The translations under genes and the position numbers were made by a program. The notes under the pieces are model-generated. The model saw nothing but the letters and a program-made list of their open reading frames with translations. It was not told the DNA's origin and did not search any database. From Reticulitermes lucifugus (taxonomy: Eukaryota > Arthropoda > Insecta > Blattodea > Rhinotermitidae), in assembly GCA_026260175.1 (NCBI GenBank), contig JAKCWW010000170.1, forward strand, positions 71,001 through 135,000: 64,000 bases of DNA. The letters run 5' to 3'. Shown here piece after piece: positions 22,962-33,560 of the stretch (the stretch's first letter is position 1; each line of letters begins with the position of its first letter).

Positions 22962-23222
22962 GGCCGTGCCATGACTCAGGCGGTTAGTCGCCGGCCTCTC
23001 ACCGCGGAGGCCACGGGTTCGATCCTGGGTCAAGTCCATGTGGGATTTGTGGTGGACAAAATGGCACTGGGACAGGTTTTTCTACGAGTACTTCGGTTTT
23101 CCCGTGTCAGTTTTATTCCACCGGTGCTCCATTACACGAAAAAACGAAAAAACTACTCATCTTCATCACAGGGTTGCACAATAAGCCTAGCATCTGCTGC
23201 GGGGCCCTTCACAAAAAAAACT
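22962..23222 (+). mobile_element. tRNA-derived SINE, family A
   Basis: The head is ggccgtgccatgactcaggc, with box B gggttcgatcctggg. The body is conserved except for a deletion of about 20-30 bases near the 3' end (aataagcctagcatctgc), and it ends in an A run. Confidence 0.92.
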
Positions 23223-25677
23223 GTATAAAAATCGCCCATGATTCGAATGGTATTAGGTTATTAATAGTTGGAATTTTTTAGTAAGGATCAAACTGAATTC
23301 AGATCAGAAATTCAGTAACCAACCGTCAGTTCCGACAACGGGAGCTGTGAGTATATTCCTGTCGTGAAATATTTGACTCTATATTCCTATTCCATAGCCT
23401 ATAAGGCACTGAATTTAAAATTACTATGTATTATGCGGAACGAAACGGCTCTGAACCATATCAAGGTACTGTGCAGAAATTTGCTTGTGGGTGTCGAAGA
23501 ATGATAAACCTATCACGATATCCGGCCGTCAGACAAAGATTCAAAAGCTAGGCCTCTAGAATTTGAAGAAAATTTTCGTAAGACATGCAATTATGCAATT
23601 TAGTGATCACAGTTGCTTATTAATTTTGGTTGTCCTGTTCCGATTTTCGCATGTACGTATCTAGTTTGTCACACTGATCGACTCTTTGTGAACTAGTTCT
23701 GTTTCTTACATCTGATGTCCTGTACGTATTTACAAGCACTAGGTAAGTACTGTGATCGTCATATAGATGCCGCTTGCGTTTTGGCGAATTCGATCGCAAA
23801 CAATTACGAAAACAGTGTTTCTAAGCTCTTCTACCAATTCAGTCAGAGATCTCACGTCAGCACAATCTGGTAGAGTTTCTCTGATATCAACGTGGGGGAG
23901 CCAGGATTGCCACGCGTGTTACTGTTTGTAAGATCTTGCATAGTGGAGGGTGGGAACTAACGTAGACGATAAATGAACACTCGTTTATTTCGGGCTTCCG
24001 TTTCTCCGAAATGCCTCCTGTGGTGTCTACCGGTACGTAAAACAGTGGCTGGTACTTATACTATTAATGTTAACCAGTGAGCGTCACTTCTTGACAAATA
24101 ATAGCCCAACATAGGCGGCATAGAAATTCCTCATAAATATTTTCTGATGTTGAAGTAAGATAAGAAAGACGGGCCCTCTCTAGGGGGGCTCTCCATCTTT
24201 GTTCTTTTTTTTATTTTAACCCGACTGCTACATCTTTTCTGTCTTAAGGCTGTTCCTTATCCTTACTTACGGACCATTCCTTCTTTGTTTTTAGTAACAT
24301 ACCCAATAACTACGGACACTATGCAAATACGAAATGTCTACTAGAAATTAATGTCTCTAAAATCTACCTTAAGGCACGCTAATACTCCTGTCTTACACCT
24401 CTTTATATCTACGATTTATAAATAATGCTTCCGTATTGTTGTGGAACATTTACTATGATTGTGTTTTGAGTCATAAATCTTTACGACGAGTTGGGGGGGG
24501 GAGGTGAGGGGGGTAATTTTCTATTCGAAATATATTAATGGATGAATATTACTGATCTTTGGAATCTAACGTATAATTATTAACTTACTTTCTGGGAGCA
24601 TACGCCCGTTTCTTCAGGTTAAAAGACTTTTATACTTTCAAGATAAATGCAACAGGTTCCTCTGTGGTGTCAGTAAACAGCTACCAGACTATAAGGCGTC
24701 ATATGTCAGAAGACAGTAACCTTCATACTCCCTACCTTCAGAACCCAAAACGTCACGTATTAATGAATGTTGTTGATAAATATGAGTCTTTAGAATAAAT
24801 AGTATGAAATGAATAAGAAAATACAGAACTCGCTTTGAATTTCCCTTATACTTCGATCAAAGCCGAGAGAAATTCTGACAATTATGTGGTATACCGAGCG
24901 AAGTTTCTTCTGTCCGTAGACTGTGGCGGAACAGCGCCTTTCATTCGGCATCTTCTGTATTCTTCAAAATTTTATCTGCTTACACATCATTACATTTTTA
25001 TTTCTTCTGGTCCGATATAATATTTGCTTTTGAAAAAAGTCCTTCAGTATCTTAGTTCCAAAATGCTAACTTAATTTTAGTTGCCGATTTTTGACTTGTA
25101 GAAGTCTTTATTTTATGTAAGATTTTCAAGAAACTTGATTCGAAAATCATGTACAGCTGAAAAAAATATTACCATTAGTAACGAGAATCTGTTTTCTGAA
25201 AATCAGGCGCCATTGTAAGACAGTACTCCGAGAGGCTCATTCGAAAGTTACAGATTAGCTTGCTTGCCTTGTGTCTTGTATGATTATTGTCTTTAATCGA
25301 GGTTGGTAATTCTGAAAGTTGTAAGCCGAAACGAAATTAGTATTTCATGAGTATTTACTGTAAGATCATGGTGAATATATTGGACTTCTGGTCAAGAGAG
25401 ATATCTTTATGCTACGCTGCTATAAATCTGCAAATAACAGTGTCTGTGATTGGACGATTCCTATTGTATGATCTTTGTGATTTATTTAACGACGGCAGTA
25501 GTTCAGACTTCTCCTTTTTAACACCATGTTGGGCAATTTATTTGTTCCGATGTTTCAGAAGAACATGCTGCCTTCATACTCACGGAGACTAAATTTAGTT
25601 CAGGTGGATGCTTCAAAACAAACGCCTTACATTACAAGGTGTGAAAACCAAGTCATCATCTGAGCAACACCCGCCTT
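23223..25677. other. Intergenic, one G-rich tract
   Basis: About 2.4 kb with no gene or repeat recognised. At 24490-24512 a run of nine G, then aggtgag, then six G lies in otherwise AT-rich DNA. The frames at 24835-25020 and 25347-25592 are unassigned. Confidence 0.45.
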
Positions 25678-25957
25678 GGCCGTGCCATGGCTCAGGCGGT
25701 TAGTCGCCGGCCTCTCACCGCGGAGGCCCGGATTCGGGCCCGGGTCAGTCCATGTGGGATTTGTGGTGGACAAAGTGGCACTGGGGCAGGATTTTTCCCG
25801 AGTGCTTCGGTTTTCCCCTCTCAATTTCATTCCACCGGTGCTCCATTACACGGGAAAACGAAAAAAACTAATCATCTTCATCACAGGGTTGCAAAATAAG
25901 CCTTAAGGCTGCGGTGCGTCTGTAGCATCTGCTGCGGGGTCCTTCGCCAAAAAAAAC
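25678..25957 (+). mobile_element. tRNA-derived SINE, family A
   Basis: Nearly complete, with head, box A ggcggttagtcgccggcc, a box B slightly changed to gattcgggcccggg, the full body and an A-rich tail at 25948-25957. A family B copy in the opposite orientation follows within about 20 bases. Confidence 0.92.
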
Positions 25958-25974
25958 CAGAAAACTTACATTTG

Positions 25975-26165
25975 TGATTAGTTGAACTGGATACGATGTG
26001 GAAGGAAATTGTCGAGGTCTAATCTGGGGGTCTGGTATTTTGCCTGGAAGAAACGAGGAAAGTGACAGAATCATCAACGAGAAAGTGGGTGTTCGGCTCG
26101 AAGTTCGAACCCGAGGGCTGCCGAATATAAAGCTAAATGTTAATCGACCATGTCCGCCAGGTTGG
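25975..26165 (-). mobile_element. tRNA-derived SINE, family B
   Basis: On the minus strand the head has catggtcgattaacatttag, with box B gggttcgaacttcg. The body has ttccaggcaaaataccag and agacctcgacaatttccttc, the family B order. It lies tail to tail with the preceding family A copy. Confidence 0.65.
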
Positions 26166-26555
26166 CACTAAAATGCTGGTTCTGGGTGGGTCAAGTTTAT
26201 TGTTCAAGGGTGGGCGCTTACATAACAGATGCGTGACAGTTGAAAAGTACACTTTTTCCAGAAGTGTAGGTTACTTCTTCATTATTTACTTATAACCCTG
26301 TCGTAATGTTACATACTTCGGACTTGTGTACCAAGTGCGTTAATAACTAATATATCAGTTGTTTCGTTTTGATATAACATGGTTACACAGTAACAGTAAT
26401 ACACTCACGAATGTAAGAAATTGCCAAATTACGTCCACATCGTATCTTATACTGGACAGAGTTTTGTAGGTAAGATATTAGAAAGAGTTGAAACTTTATT
26501 TCCAATATTCGAAATCGTGTGTTCTCCTGTGCGTACGTGCGCACGCGCATGTGTC
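26166..26555. other. Intergenic, nothing recognised
   Basis: AT-rich, with no supported feature. Confidence 0.45.
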
Positions 26556-26890
26556 AACATATGGCATAATGAAGGCGTTCGTAATTTGTCGTCTTCAACA
26601 AATGATATTAGGGTGATGAAATAAAATGATGGGTTGGATGCGATCTAGCACACGTGGAACAGGTGAGAAAAGTATAAATATTTTAGTGGGAATACCTGAA
26701 GAAATGAGGTAATTTGGGATACTCGCGCCTAATTGGGGAAGGATATTAACATTGATGTTGAACAGCTCGCGTGTGTGAGGATATGGATTTGAGTCACTTT
26801 GGGTTCCGACAGAGTGCGGTAGTGATATCATAGGAAATAACGTTATGGTTCTGTAAATGACGGGATTTTCTAACCACACGAACGACTATT
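26556..26890 (+). mobile_element. LINE tail, third copy (most decayed)
   Basis: The translation gives IWHNEGVRNLSSSTNDIRVM, which parallels the LINE stretch KLHNEELHNLYSSPNIIRVI. Frame-shifted pieces follow, such as GEKSINILVGIPEE and GKDINIDVEQLACVRIWI, which parallel NAYRILVGKPEG and WEDNIKMDLREIGW. The minus-strand frame 26595-26879 is a shadow. It belongs to the same family as the two other tails but is older by eye. Confidence 0.6.
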
Positions 26891-27639
26891 AGCTTCTCAT
26901 CATTTAACTCCGCTAGTAGTTAATATGGCAATATATAAACGTTTAGTGTATTCTTAAGGCTGTTGGTTAGGAACAGCCTTAACAACTCTTAAAAACACCT
27001 CTAGTGCCATTAACCTGGAGCACGTTAGTAATCGCGTGTTTGTATGTGTGATCTCCATTCATATTCTGAGGATATATGCACGAAAATTTCTCCTTCGCGC
27101 TGTGTTATTAGTGTCTGTCAACTTTAAGGTTGGGCGAATGTTACCTGTGAGCAGGACGAATAGTGTCTCAGATGTTCGGAACGGGCAGCTTCTTCTGCGG
27201 TTGAAATAAACGAGAACTCTCAAACTTTTGTATTTATTTGTATTAAAAGTACACGAAATCTACTATGGTAGTAATTTTCAATTCTTAGTTAGAAACGTAA
27301 AATAGTTTGATTCATATACTTGGCGAGATTAATTTATTTTCTTCAGTGATATCGGTTTTATCACTTTTCTGCCTATTCTTCACGACAGTGTGAAATTAGC
27401 ACAGAGATAGACAATCTTACTGCTGCGAAATTTTAAAAGAATTCCTAAACGTTAAAGCAGAATGTTAAAGTTATGGCGATTTATGAATTGTTGTGGCTTT
27501 GAGAAATTCTCTACTAGGCGAATATATGGATAATTGAGTTTTGTGCGGGAAGTTCGATTGTTAGAATGGATAAGGTAGAGTGGCATCTGACGATGATGAG
27601 GAACAAGATTACATTCTTGTGATATTTGATGCCGTGTAC
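26891..27639. other. AT-rich intergenic stretch
   Basis: No gene or repeat recognised. Confidence 0.45.
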
Positions 27640-27900
27640 TTAGTGTTTCGGAGTGACATGCTCCCTCTATCTTTGGGGCAGAACAGTTAGTAATAGTCTT
27701 AACCTAATATCTACTAATCTACCGAACAAATGTCACAAAGGTAATATTAACTATTCCAATATTCACCGCGACATATCTCGGTCCACCTTATTTACCGATT
27801 CTATGACGCGCTGCTGTAGCTCTCGGAAGGCTGCAGGCATCCAAGGGATGTACACCACATCCTTTACGAATCTAAAAGTGCCAGATCTGGGGAACGCGGG
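27640..27900 (-). pseudogene. Mariner-type transposase carboxyl-end relic
   Basis: The minus-strand frame 27763-27984 contains FVKDVVYIPWMPAAFRELQQ, then RVIESVNKVDRDM. This resembles the region after the last catalytic aspartate in Tc1/mariner-type transposases, of the form FVKDxVYVPPMPxTLxEL. Just upstream, FPRSG seems to be joined directly to RFVKD, which suggests a small deletion of the usual PDLTPLDFFLWG segment with its catalytic residue. Beyond a stop, W, then CDIC, then a GAxHxETL-like piece continue the typical ending. It is a plain DNA-transposon relic and cannot be functional. Confidence 0.6.
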
Positions 27901-28020
27901 GGCCGTGGAATTTGCTTTGCACATATACTCCATTGGGTTACGGGCTGGCAAGCGAGTAATCATGGTTCCCTTCCCTAAGTTCATAATGATGATATGTTGT
28001 AAATATAGACCCTAATATAT

Positions 28021-28330
28021 TTTCAATTTTTTTTTTCAATGGCTCGACAGCCCCTTGGGGGCCTAGGCCGCCTCATTTTGCAAGGCTTCGCGATCATACT
28101 TTGAAACACACCACACTCGGTAGGACTCCTCTGGACGAGGGACCAGCCCGTCGCAGAGACCTCTACNNNNNNNNNNNNNNNNNNNNNNNNNNNNNNNNNN
28201 NNNNNNNNNNNNNNNNCACAACACTCACAAGAGACAGACATCCATGACCCCGGCGGGATTCGAACCCACAATCCCAGTATGCGAGTGACCGCAGAATCAC
28301 GCCTTAGATCTCGCGGCCACTGGGATCGGG
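28021..28330 (-). mobile_element. tRNA-derived SINE, family E, containing an assembly gap
   Basis: This is the same family as 19303-19556. On the minus strand it has box A ggccgcgagatctaaggcg, box B gtgggttcgaatcccgcc, then catggatgtctgtctcttg. The tail end ggctgtcgagccattg is followed by an A run. The middle is interrupted by a run of N at 28167-28216. Confidence 0.88.
28167..28216. other. Assembly gap, 50 N
   Basis: Exactly 50 unknown bases. The homologous place in the family E copy at 19303-19556 has only about 9 bases between the same flanks (acctct on one side, cacaacactcac on the other). The true missing length is therefore probably far smaller than 50. Confidence 0.95.
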
Positions 28331-29440
28331 TATATTTTCATTAATATGCCTTAACGATTAATTCCTGTCATTGTTCACCTGTATGAATTCGCCGTATTAT
28401 ATTATCCGCATATATCTGCCTAATTTCTCCCAGGAAGTGTTGCTATAATTTCGCACTGTGCGAAATAAGGCCCATGGAAGTGTTTTACATCCGTCTTTTG
28501 AAGGATCGAATTCATCTTTGCAGATGGTACAAAGAAACATAAAACATGGAAGGACAACATGACGAAGGCAATAACTGCCGTTATGAAAAAGGAAATGGGG
28601 TTATTGCCGTCCTCCAAAGTATTTGCTTCCCATTAATTTAAATAGCTTATTGATTAATTTTTTATTGTAATGCTTTTGCTGTTAACTTTGTCTTTCAGAG
28701 CTGATTTTGGCACTTAACGGAGGTCCTAAAAAGTGCGCTGGTTTCTTACTGCCTTATTAAGAGAAACAGTTTTTGGACTCACTGTAACCATGTCAAGAGC
28801 ATTGCATTTTAACTGCTAATTAGGAATGACATTTTCACCCACTTTCTGGCAAAGACAAACAAGTGGGATGGCAATGTTCTCACATATTTTTGCTGCGACG
28901 TACTCGTCTGAGTTAACGCAAGCCACAGCCGACATTCGCTCCGACACCAAAAGGTTTTACGTCAGAAAATGTCGTCATCTTGTAGCTGTGACAACAGGTA
29001 ACTTATGAGCACTGCAGAGACAGTGGGCTGAGACAGACTGTGGCGAATGTAGGAAAATTTAGACTGTAGTTAGAGCATGTGCAGGGTAATCAGTTGAGCT
29101 CATATCGAACAGTTACATATAAACTTGAAGTATTTCCTCATATTGTTAAAGTTTTTAATTTCATTAGAGCTTTCTGTATTTTCAAAATATTTCATGAAAT
29201 TTGTCGAGTCAGTTTTGCCTCACTCTGTATTGCTGCGCCTGTTTGGCGGACTAAAGAATGAGCACTTCAGTTTTAGTGTTTTCAGAGCTGTGTTGAGTTT
29301 GTACCACACTACACTACTCGTAATTCAATTTGTGAAATACCGTTCGTTATTTTACTCTATTATGAACTGGAGAATGCTGCATTTTCATTAACATCACGTC
29401 TTCTTGGATATGACGCTACGTAATTCCAGGCTGTCGCCAC
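28331..29440. other. Intergenic, nothing recognised
   Basis: AT-rich. The frames at 28420-28617, 28826-29008 and 29079-29391 have no recognisable motif. Confidence 0.45.
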
Positions 29441-29446
29441 GGTGTA

Positions 29447-29654
29447 AATGAGATCTTCGCTCTTCTGGGATGTTACGCAGCGTAGATTGATGGTTACTGA
29501 CGTTTCGGGAAAAGCTATCCGTCCCATCTTCGAGGGTCAAGCAGTTCTTGGATTGCGTGACCCTTGAAGATGGGACCGACAAGTTGTCCTGAAACGTCGG
29601 TAAATAACTACCGATCTACGTTGCGTAACATCGCAGAAGAGCGAAGATCTCATT
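29447..29654. repeat. Fold-back element, about 95-bp arms
   Basis: The left arm 29447-29539 and right arm 29558-29654 are imperfect inverses with an 18-bp loop. The inner pairing is gtcccatcttcgagggtca with tgacccttgaagatgggac. The outer pairing is aatgagatcttcgctcttct with agaagagcgaagatctcatt. Each arm carries the gacgtttcgg / tgaaacgtcgg motif. A transcript would form a long hairpin. No coding potential. Confidence 0.88.
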
Positions 29655-29660
29655 GCGCTA

Positions 29661-32490
29661 CGTAGTTTGGCACTCTTTCGGAGGATCCTGCCGACTTTGT
29701 CTTTAGGATAGAATATCTAGATGATAATGAAGGCAACGTAGACTGAAGTTTGTATTACTTTTCCCCATTTTCTCCATACGTTTGTCAGGACAGCACCTGA
29801 AATTGTGCAACCATATGCTTCTCTCGTGCCTCATGATTCAAAACCTGAGCACTTAAAAGAAAGTCGTAAAATAACCGCAAAAATAAGCGAACCGATACAA
29901 CAGATGTACTCTTTCAGAGTAAAAACCCATAGTTAAATAATAGAGTGATGTGTTTCGAGTATCCAACAAATTATTAGTGAAGTGATACTAATTATATGTG
30001 TATAAATTGTTCTCAAGATCGTGAATTATAAGCTTTCCTGCTTCACATTCCAGCTGTCACTTTTGCGTTTGCGACTTCTCTTTTGTTTCCTTCTTAACTG
30101 AGCCCTTCCTTAATCACCCAGCATTCCTTGCGTGTGCGCCGCTTCAGTCTTATCCTTCGATTCCTATTTCTTCTCCAGCTTTTTATGTGCTTCGTTTTAC
30201 AACGTGTTCTCTAACCCTTCTCGTGCGCTTCCTACTCTGTCTCATATTTTGTTGTTTAATCTTTCTCTTCTACTTAAGCATTGTGTCCAAAGACCTTTTA
30301 ACTTTAGTTATTTGTTATTCAATTCCTGTTCACACATTTCCACTATCCAGTAGTTCTCATATTCAACCATTTGCCTTCTCTCTGCCACTTCGTCACGTAT
30401 GTCGCTTTCTGTAAATTTCAGTCTCTCTTAACTGTAAGTACAGTAAACGCAGGTTACGTATAGTAGAAGCCCGCCAAAATATCGATTTTTATTTGATCTT
30501 TTACGTGCGTGCCATATGTTTTCCATCCCTGCCCTATTGTAACATATCCTTATGAAATGGATGGCTGTACATAAACCTGTCACCCAGCTATGTGTTTACA
30601 GGTAGGCCTATATTTGTATTAGTGTATGTGATATGTTATGCACCTCTCCTTTAAATCCTCTGAAGGATCTATGGAGTGTAAAGAAATTATAATTGTTATT
30701 AACAAGTAAAAAGATTATTCGTCCTTACCTTTTACCTCACTTGCATCCATTCTGTACCCATTTCTGTCCGTCTTTCCGTATGCGATTTTCTTCTATTTTC
30801 CTTATTCCATAAAAGCAATCTTAAAATTCGTTTCCCTCTTTTAATTTCCGCTATTTTGTCACCTGCAAGCCGCTCGTACACTCTCAAACCCTCAGTCTTC
30901 CCTATAAAACACATATTTGTTATACTTTGGTATTTCCTCTGCGCTTATTCTTTCTGTGTTATTTTCTTATCCCTTCTTTTCATTTAACCAGTTCGTAATG
31001 TTAATATAGGACTACCCCTTCTCCCCTATTAGCCCCTACCTACTTTCTTACGATACTCACGAATATCTCGTATCGTCTCTTCAAAATTTCAGTTCCTCTC
31101 ACATGCTGTCGCTCTTGCTGTACATTTCACTATCACTCATTTTCTTGATATTGTGTCTTTCGTCGCATACTTTAGAGTTTTGTTGATTTTTTAATGTCCG
31201 TACTTCCATTTATTCTTTGCCTTGATTTACTCGCCAAATCCTAATTTCCTTTTTCTCTTTTAGGACACCAGATATATGCCTGAGATTCGTCTTGACATTC
31301 GTGAATTATGAAGGGTAAGTTACTTTGAAATTCAAATTATCCTTGCGACGTCTCTCCCAAATTACAAACTGTCACATCTCATTCCAGTTCTCAGTTAATA
31401 TCTTGCCACTGCTGATCATTTTTTGCAATTTCTGCAGCATTTGTGGTCACTAGTAATCACCCTGTATATCTTATACCTCAGAAAGCACGTCTGGTCACTA
31501 TTAATAATGATCCAAGGGTTGGCCTATTACGATATGAGACAAGAATGAGGAGTGATGGAAACGAATGGGACCAGAAGAGTTGCTGGACAGTAGACGTACG
31601 TTCATATTGTGAAGAGGGTATTAACAGGACGGGAACACAGAATAATGGACAGATTTCTATGAAAGGGTACATATAAATTCTTCAGAACGGAAAAATAAGA
31701 CATAATATAATGTTAGTGAGAAACGAAAAAGAGAGAAAAACGTGACTAAATCTAAAATAAGATAACATGAAATCAAATCTGGAAGATGGGGAGAGGTGAA
31801 GGGAACGTGGAATTAAAATTTTTGTTAAATGGAGATTCCATTATATGATTGTAAAATAACTATAGATCTGTACAAGGAAACGAATATTCTGGTGAGGAAG
31901 TCTACAGTTAAAGGTTAACTTGTGTGAAGGGTGATATTATCCCGCTGAATACTGGATACTTCATCCAAGAAAGAATCTACCTTTTAAAATATGTACGTCT
32001 ATATATCGTTACACGTTTAGTGACAGTCGTAAATTAAGACCGGAAGTCCACCCATACACTGAGTAAATTTTTCGTAATACTGACATCTATGTAAACAGAC
32101 ACTTCCATCATTTTTACTTACCGATTAAGTCACAAGAAAAAGTAACTTTCTGTCGATGTTAAGTGTGTTAGGAATGATAATAAAAGACTCATTAGTTACA
32201 ACGATAGTATTTATTTGCGTTCTTAACATGAGGTAGCTGACACAAATATGTTTGTTATTCATGAAGTTTTCCTGCTGTTTAAATAGACGCTGTAAATGCG
32301 TAATTGGCTGTACGTGGCTCCATCAGGATCCCATGTTTTCAGTTACGCATCTGCAAGGAAAAAAGAAAGAAACGAAGTTACAGTGAACTTAGCAAGTATG
32401 CCTCTATGACAGTCCCAAGAAATATTTATTTTAAATTTAAATATATTATTTTTACTGTAGATTACGAGATACAGCAACATATTAACATCC
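29661..32490. other. Long gene-free stretch, partly pyrimidine-rich
   Basis: No gene or dispersed element recognised. From about 30060 to 31280 the plus strand is unusually rich in T and C with few G, giving serine- and leucine-rich open frames that look compositional. A purine-richer patch follows at about 31540-31830. Confidence 0.45.
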
Positions 32491-32494
32491 AGTT

Positions 32495-32640
32495 GTCCTG
32501 GGATGCTATGAAGTGTAGACTCGTAAATGGTACCAACGTTTCGGAACAGCGTACTGCCTCCATTTTCAGGATGTACCAATCCAAGGCTGCTAGAACTTGA
32601 AGATGGAGGTATTAGGCTACTCCAAATCATCGGCAGCTAT
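32495..32640. repeat. Decayed fold-back repeat of the GAAACG type
   Basis: The left half has tgggatgctatgaag, ccaacgtttcggaacag and cctccattttcagg. The right half has cttgaagatggaggtatt, then a mutated ctccaaatcatcggc. The halves are inverse copies of the motif seen at 29500-29600, but less well kept. Confidence 0.5.
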
Positions 32641-32848
32641 TTAAAATTGTACGTGACGGACTGTTCCAGAAAATGTCCATCTTCATCAACACCGTTCACT
32701 TCATGTCTCTTAAAATATTATTACTTTTCATACTTCGTCAAAATCAATGTTTATAATTAAAACGTTTTTAACGTGTTTAATTTCTTCCTCTGCACGACCA
32801 CTAGGGAGAATTGTTACACTGAATTTACTTTCTAACAAGACAGGGCAG

Positions 32849-33560
32849 TGTACGTGTAACGTAACATTGTGGCGCGTTCGCCTAACCATTGTTGCCGTGG
32901 AAAAGCAGTAAGTATTACATATTCTTAGCGTGTGTATCCTTAGTTACCCAGCATGTAAAGCGCTTGCGCCGTTTTATATTGTCATCTGTGGCCTGTCCGG
33001 CTCTACCATATTCTTCCACATTATATCACAAACGGCACAATTTTCGGGAAAAAATTATTGAACATAAAATATATTTTGATTTTCTATACAACATTAGTCT
33101 GAAATATTTCTCATTCTAAGAAGAATTCATCGAGATATCATAAATTTACAGAGGTTTTCATGTAAAGTACTCTTTATTCTTGTCAGATTTTATTGAAAAT
33201 TGAACTTTCTCGACAGAGTTTAGAAAAATATTTAAATATTAAGTTTCATGAAAATCCGTCGAGTGGGAGCCGAGTTGTTCCGTGCGGACGGACGGACGGA
33301 CAGACAGACAGACAGACATGACGAAGCTAATTTTATATTATATGTACCTTGTATTTTGTCATATTTGCAAAATGTATGTGTATCTGGATGCCATTGATAC
33401 TTGTGATTTTTGATGTGCCCCCTGAGGATGGCAACTTGATTGCCGAAACGTATGTAGGGGTTGCAAATATACCTTACTTTGTTAATAATTCTTGTACATT
33501 AGTTGGTTTAACTTAAACTTATGACGAAGCTAATTGCGAACGCGCCTAATAAAGCTTGTT
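32849..33560 (+). mobile_element. Family T inverted-repeat element, copy 3, with insertion
   Basis: A perfect 11-bp inverted repeat bounds the core: ggcgcgttcgc at 32871-32881 and gcgaacgcgcc at 33536-33546. Family similarity extends about 20 bases further out. Inside are taaccattgttgccgtgg, catctgtggcctgtcc, aaatccgtcgagtgggagcc and a (GGAC/GACA)n tract at 33291-33317. A 188-bp insertion splits the 3' end. Without it the element is about 0.5 kb and non-coding. Confidence 0.75.
33318..33535 (+). mobile_element. 188-bp insertion with 15-bp target duplication
   Basis: The 15-mer atgacgaagctaatt occurs at 33318-33332 and again at 33521-33535, exactly flanking 33333-33520. Copies 1 and 2 of family T have this site only once, so this is a real insertion. 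A 15-bp duplication fits target-primed retrotransposition. The insert lacks a tRNA head or poly(A) tail. It contains a hairpin motif, ctgaggatggcaa and ttgccgaaacg, at 33422-33450. Confidence 0.85.
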
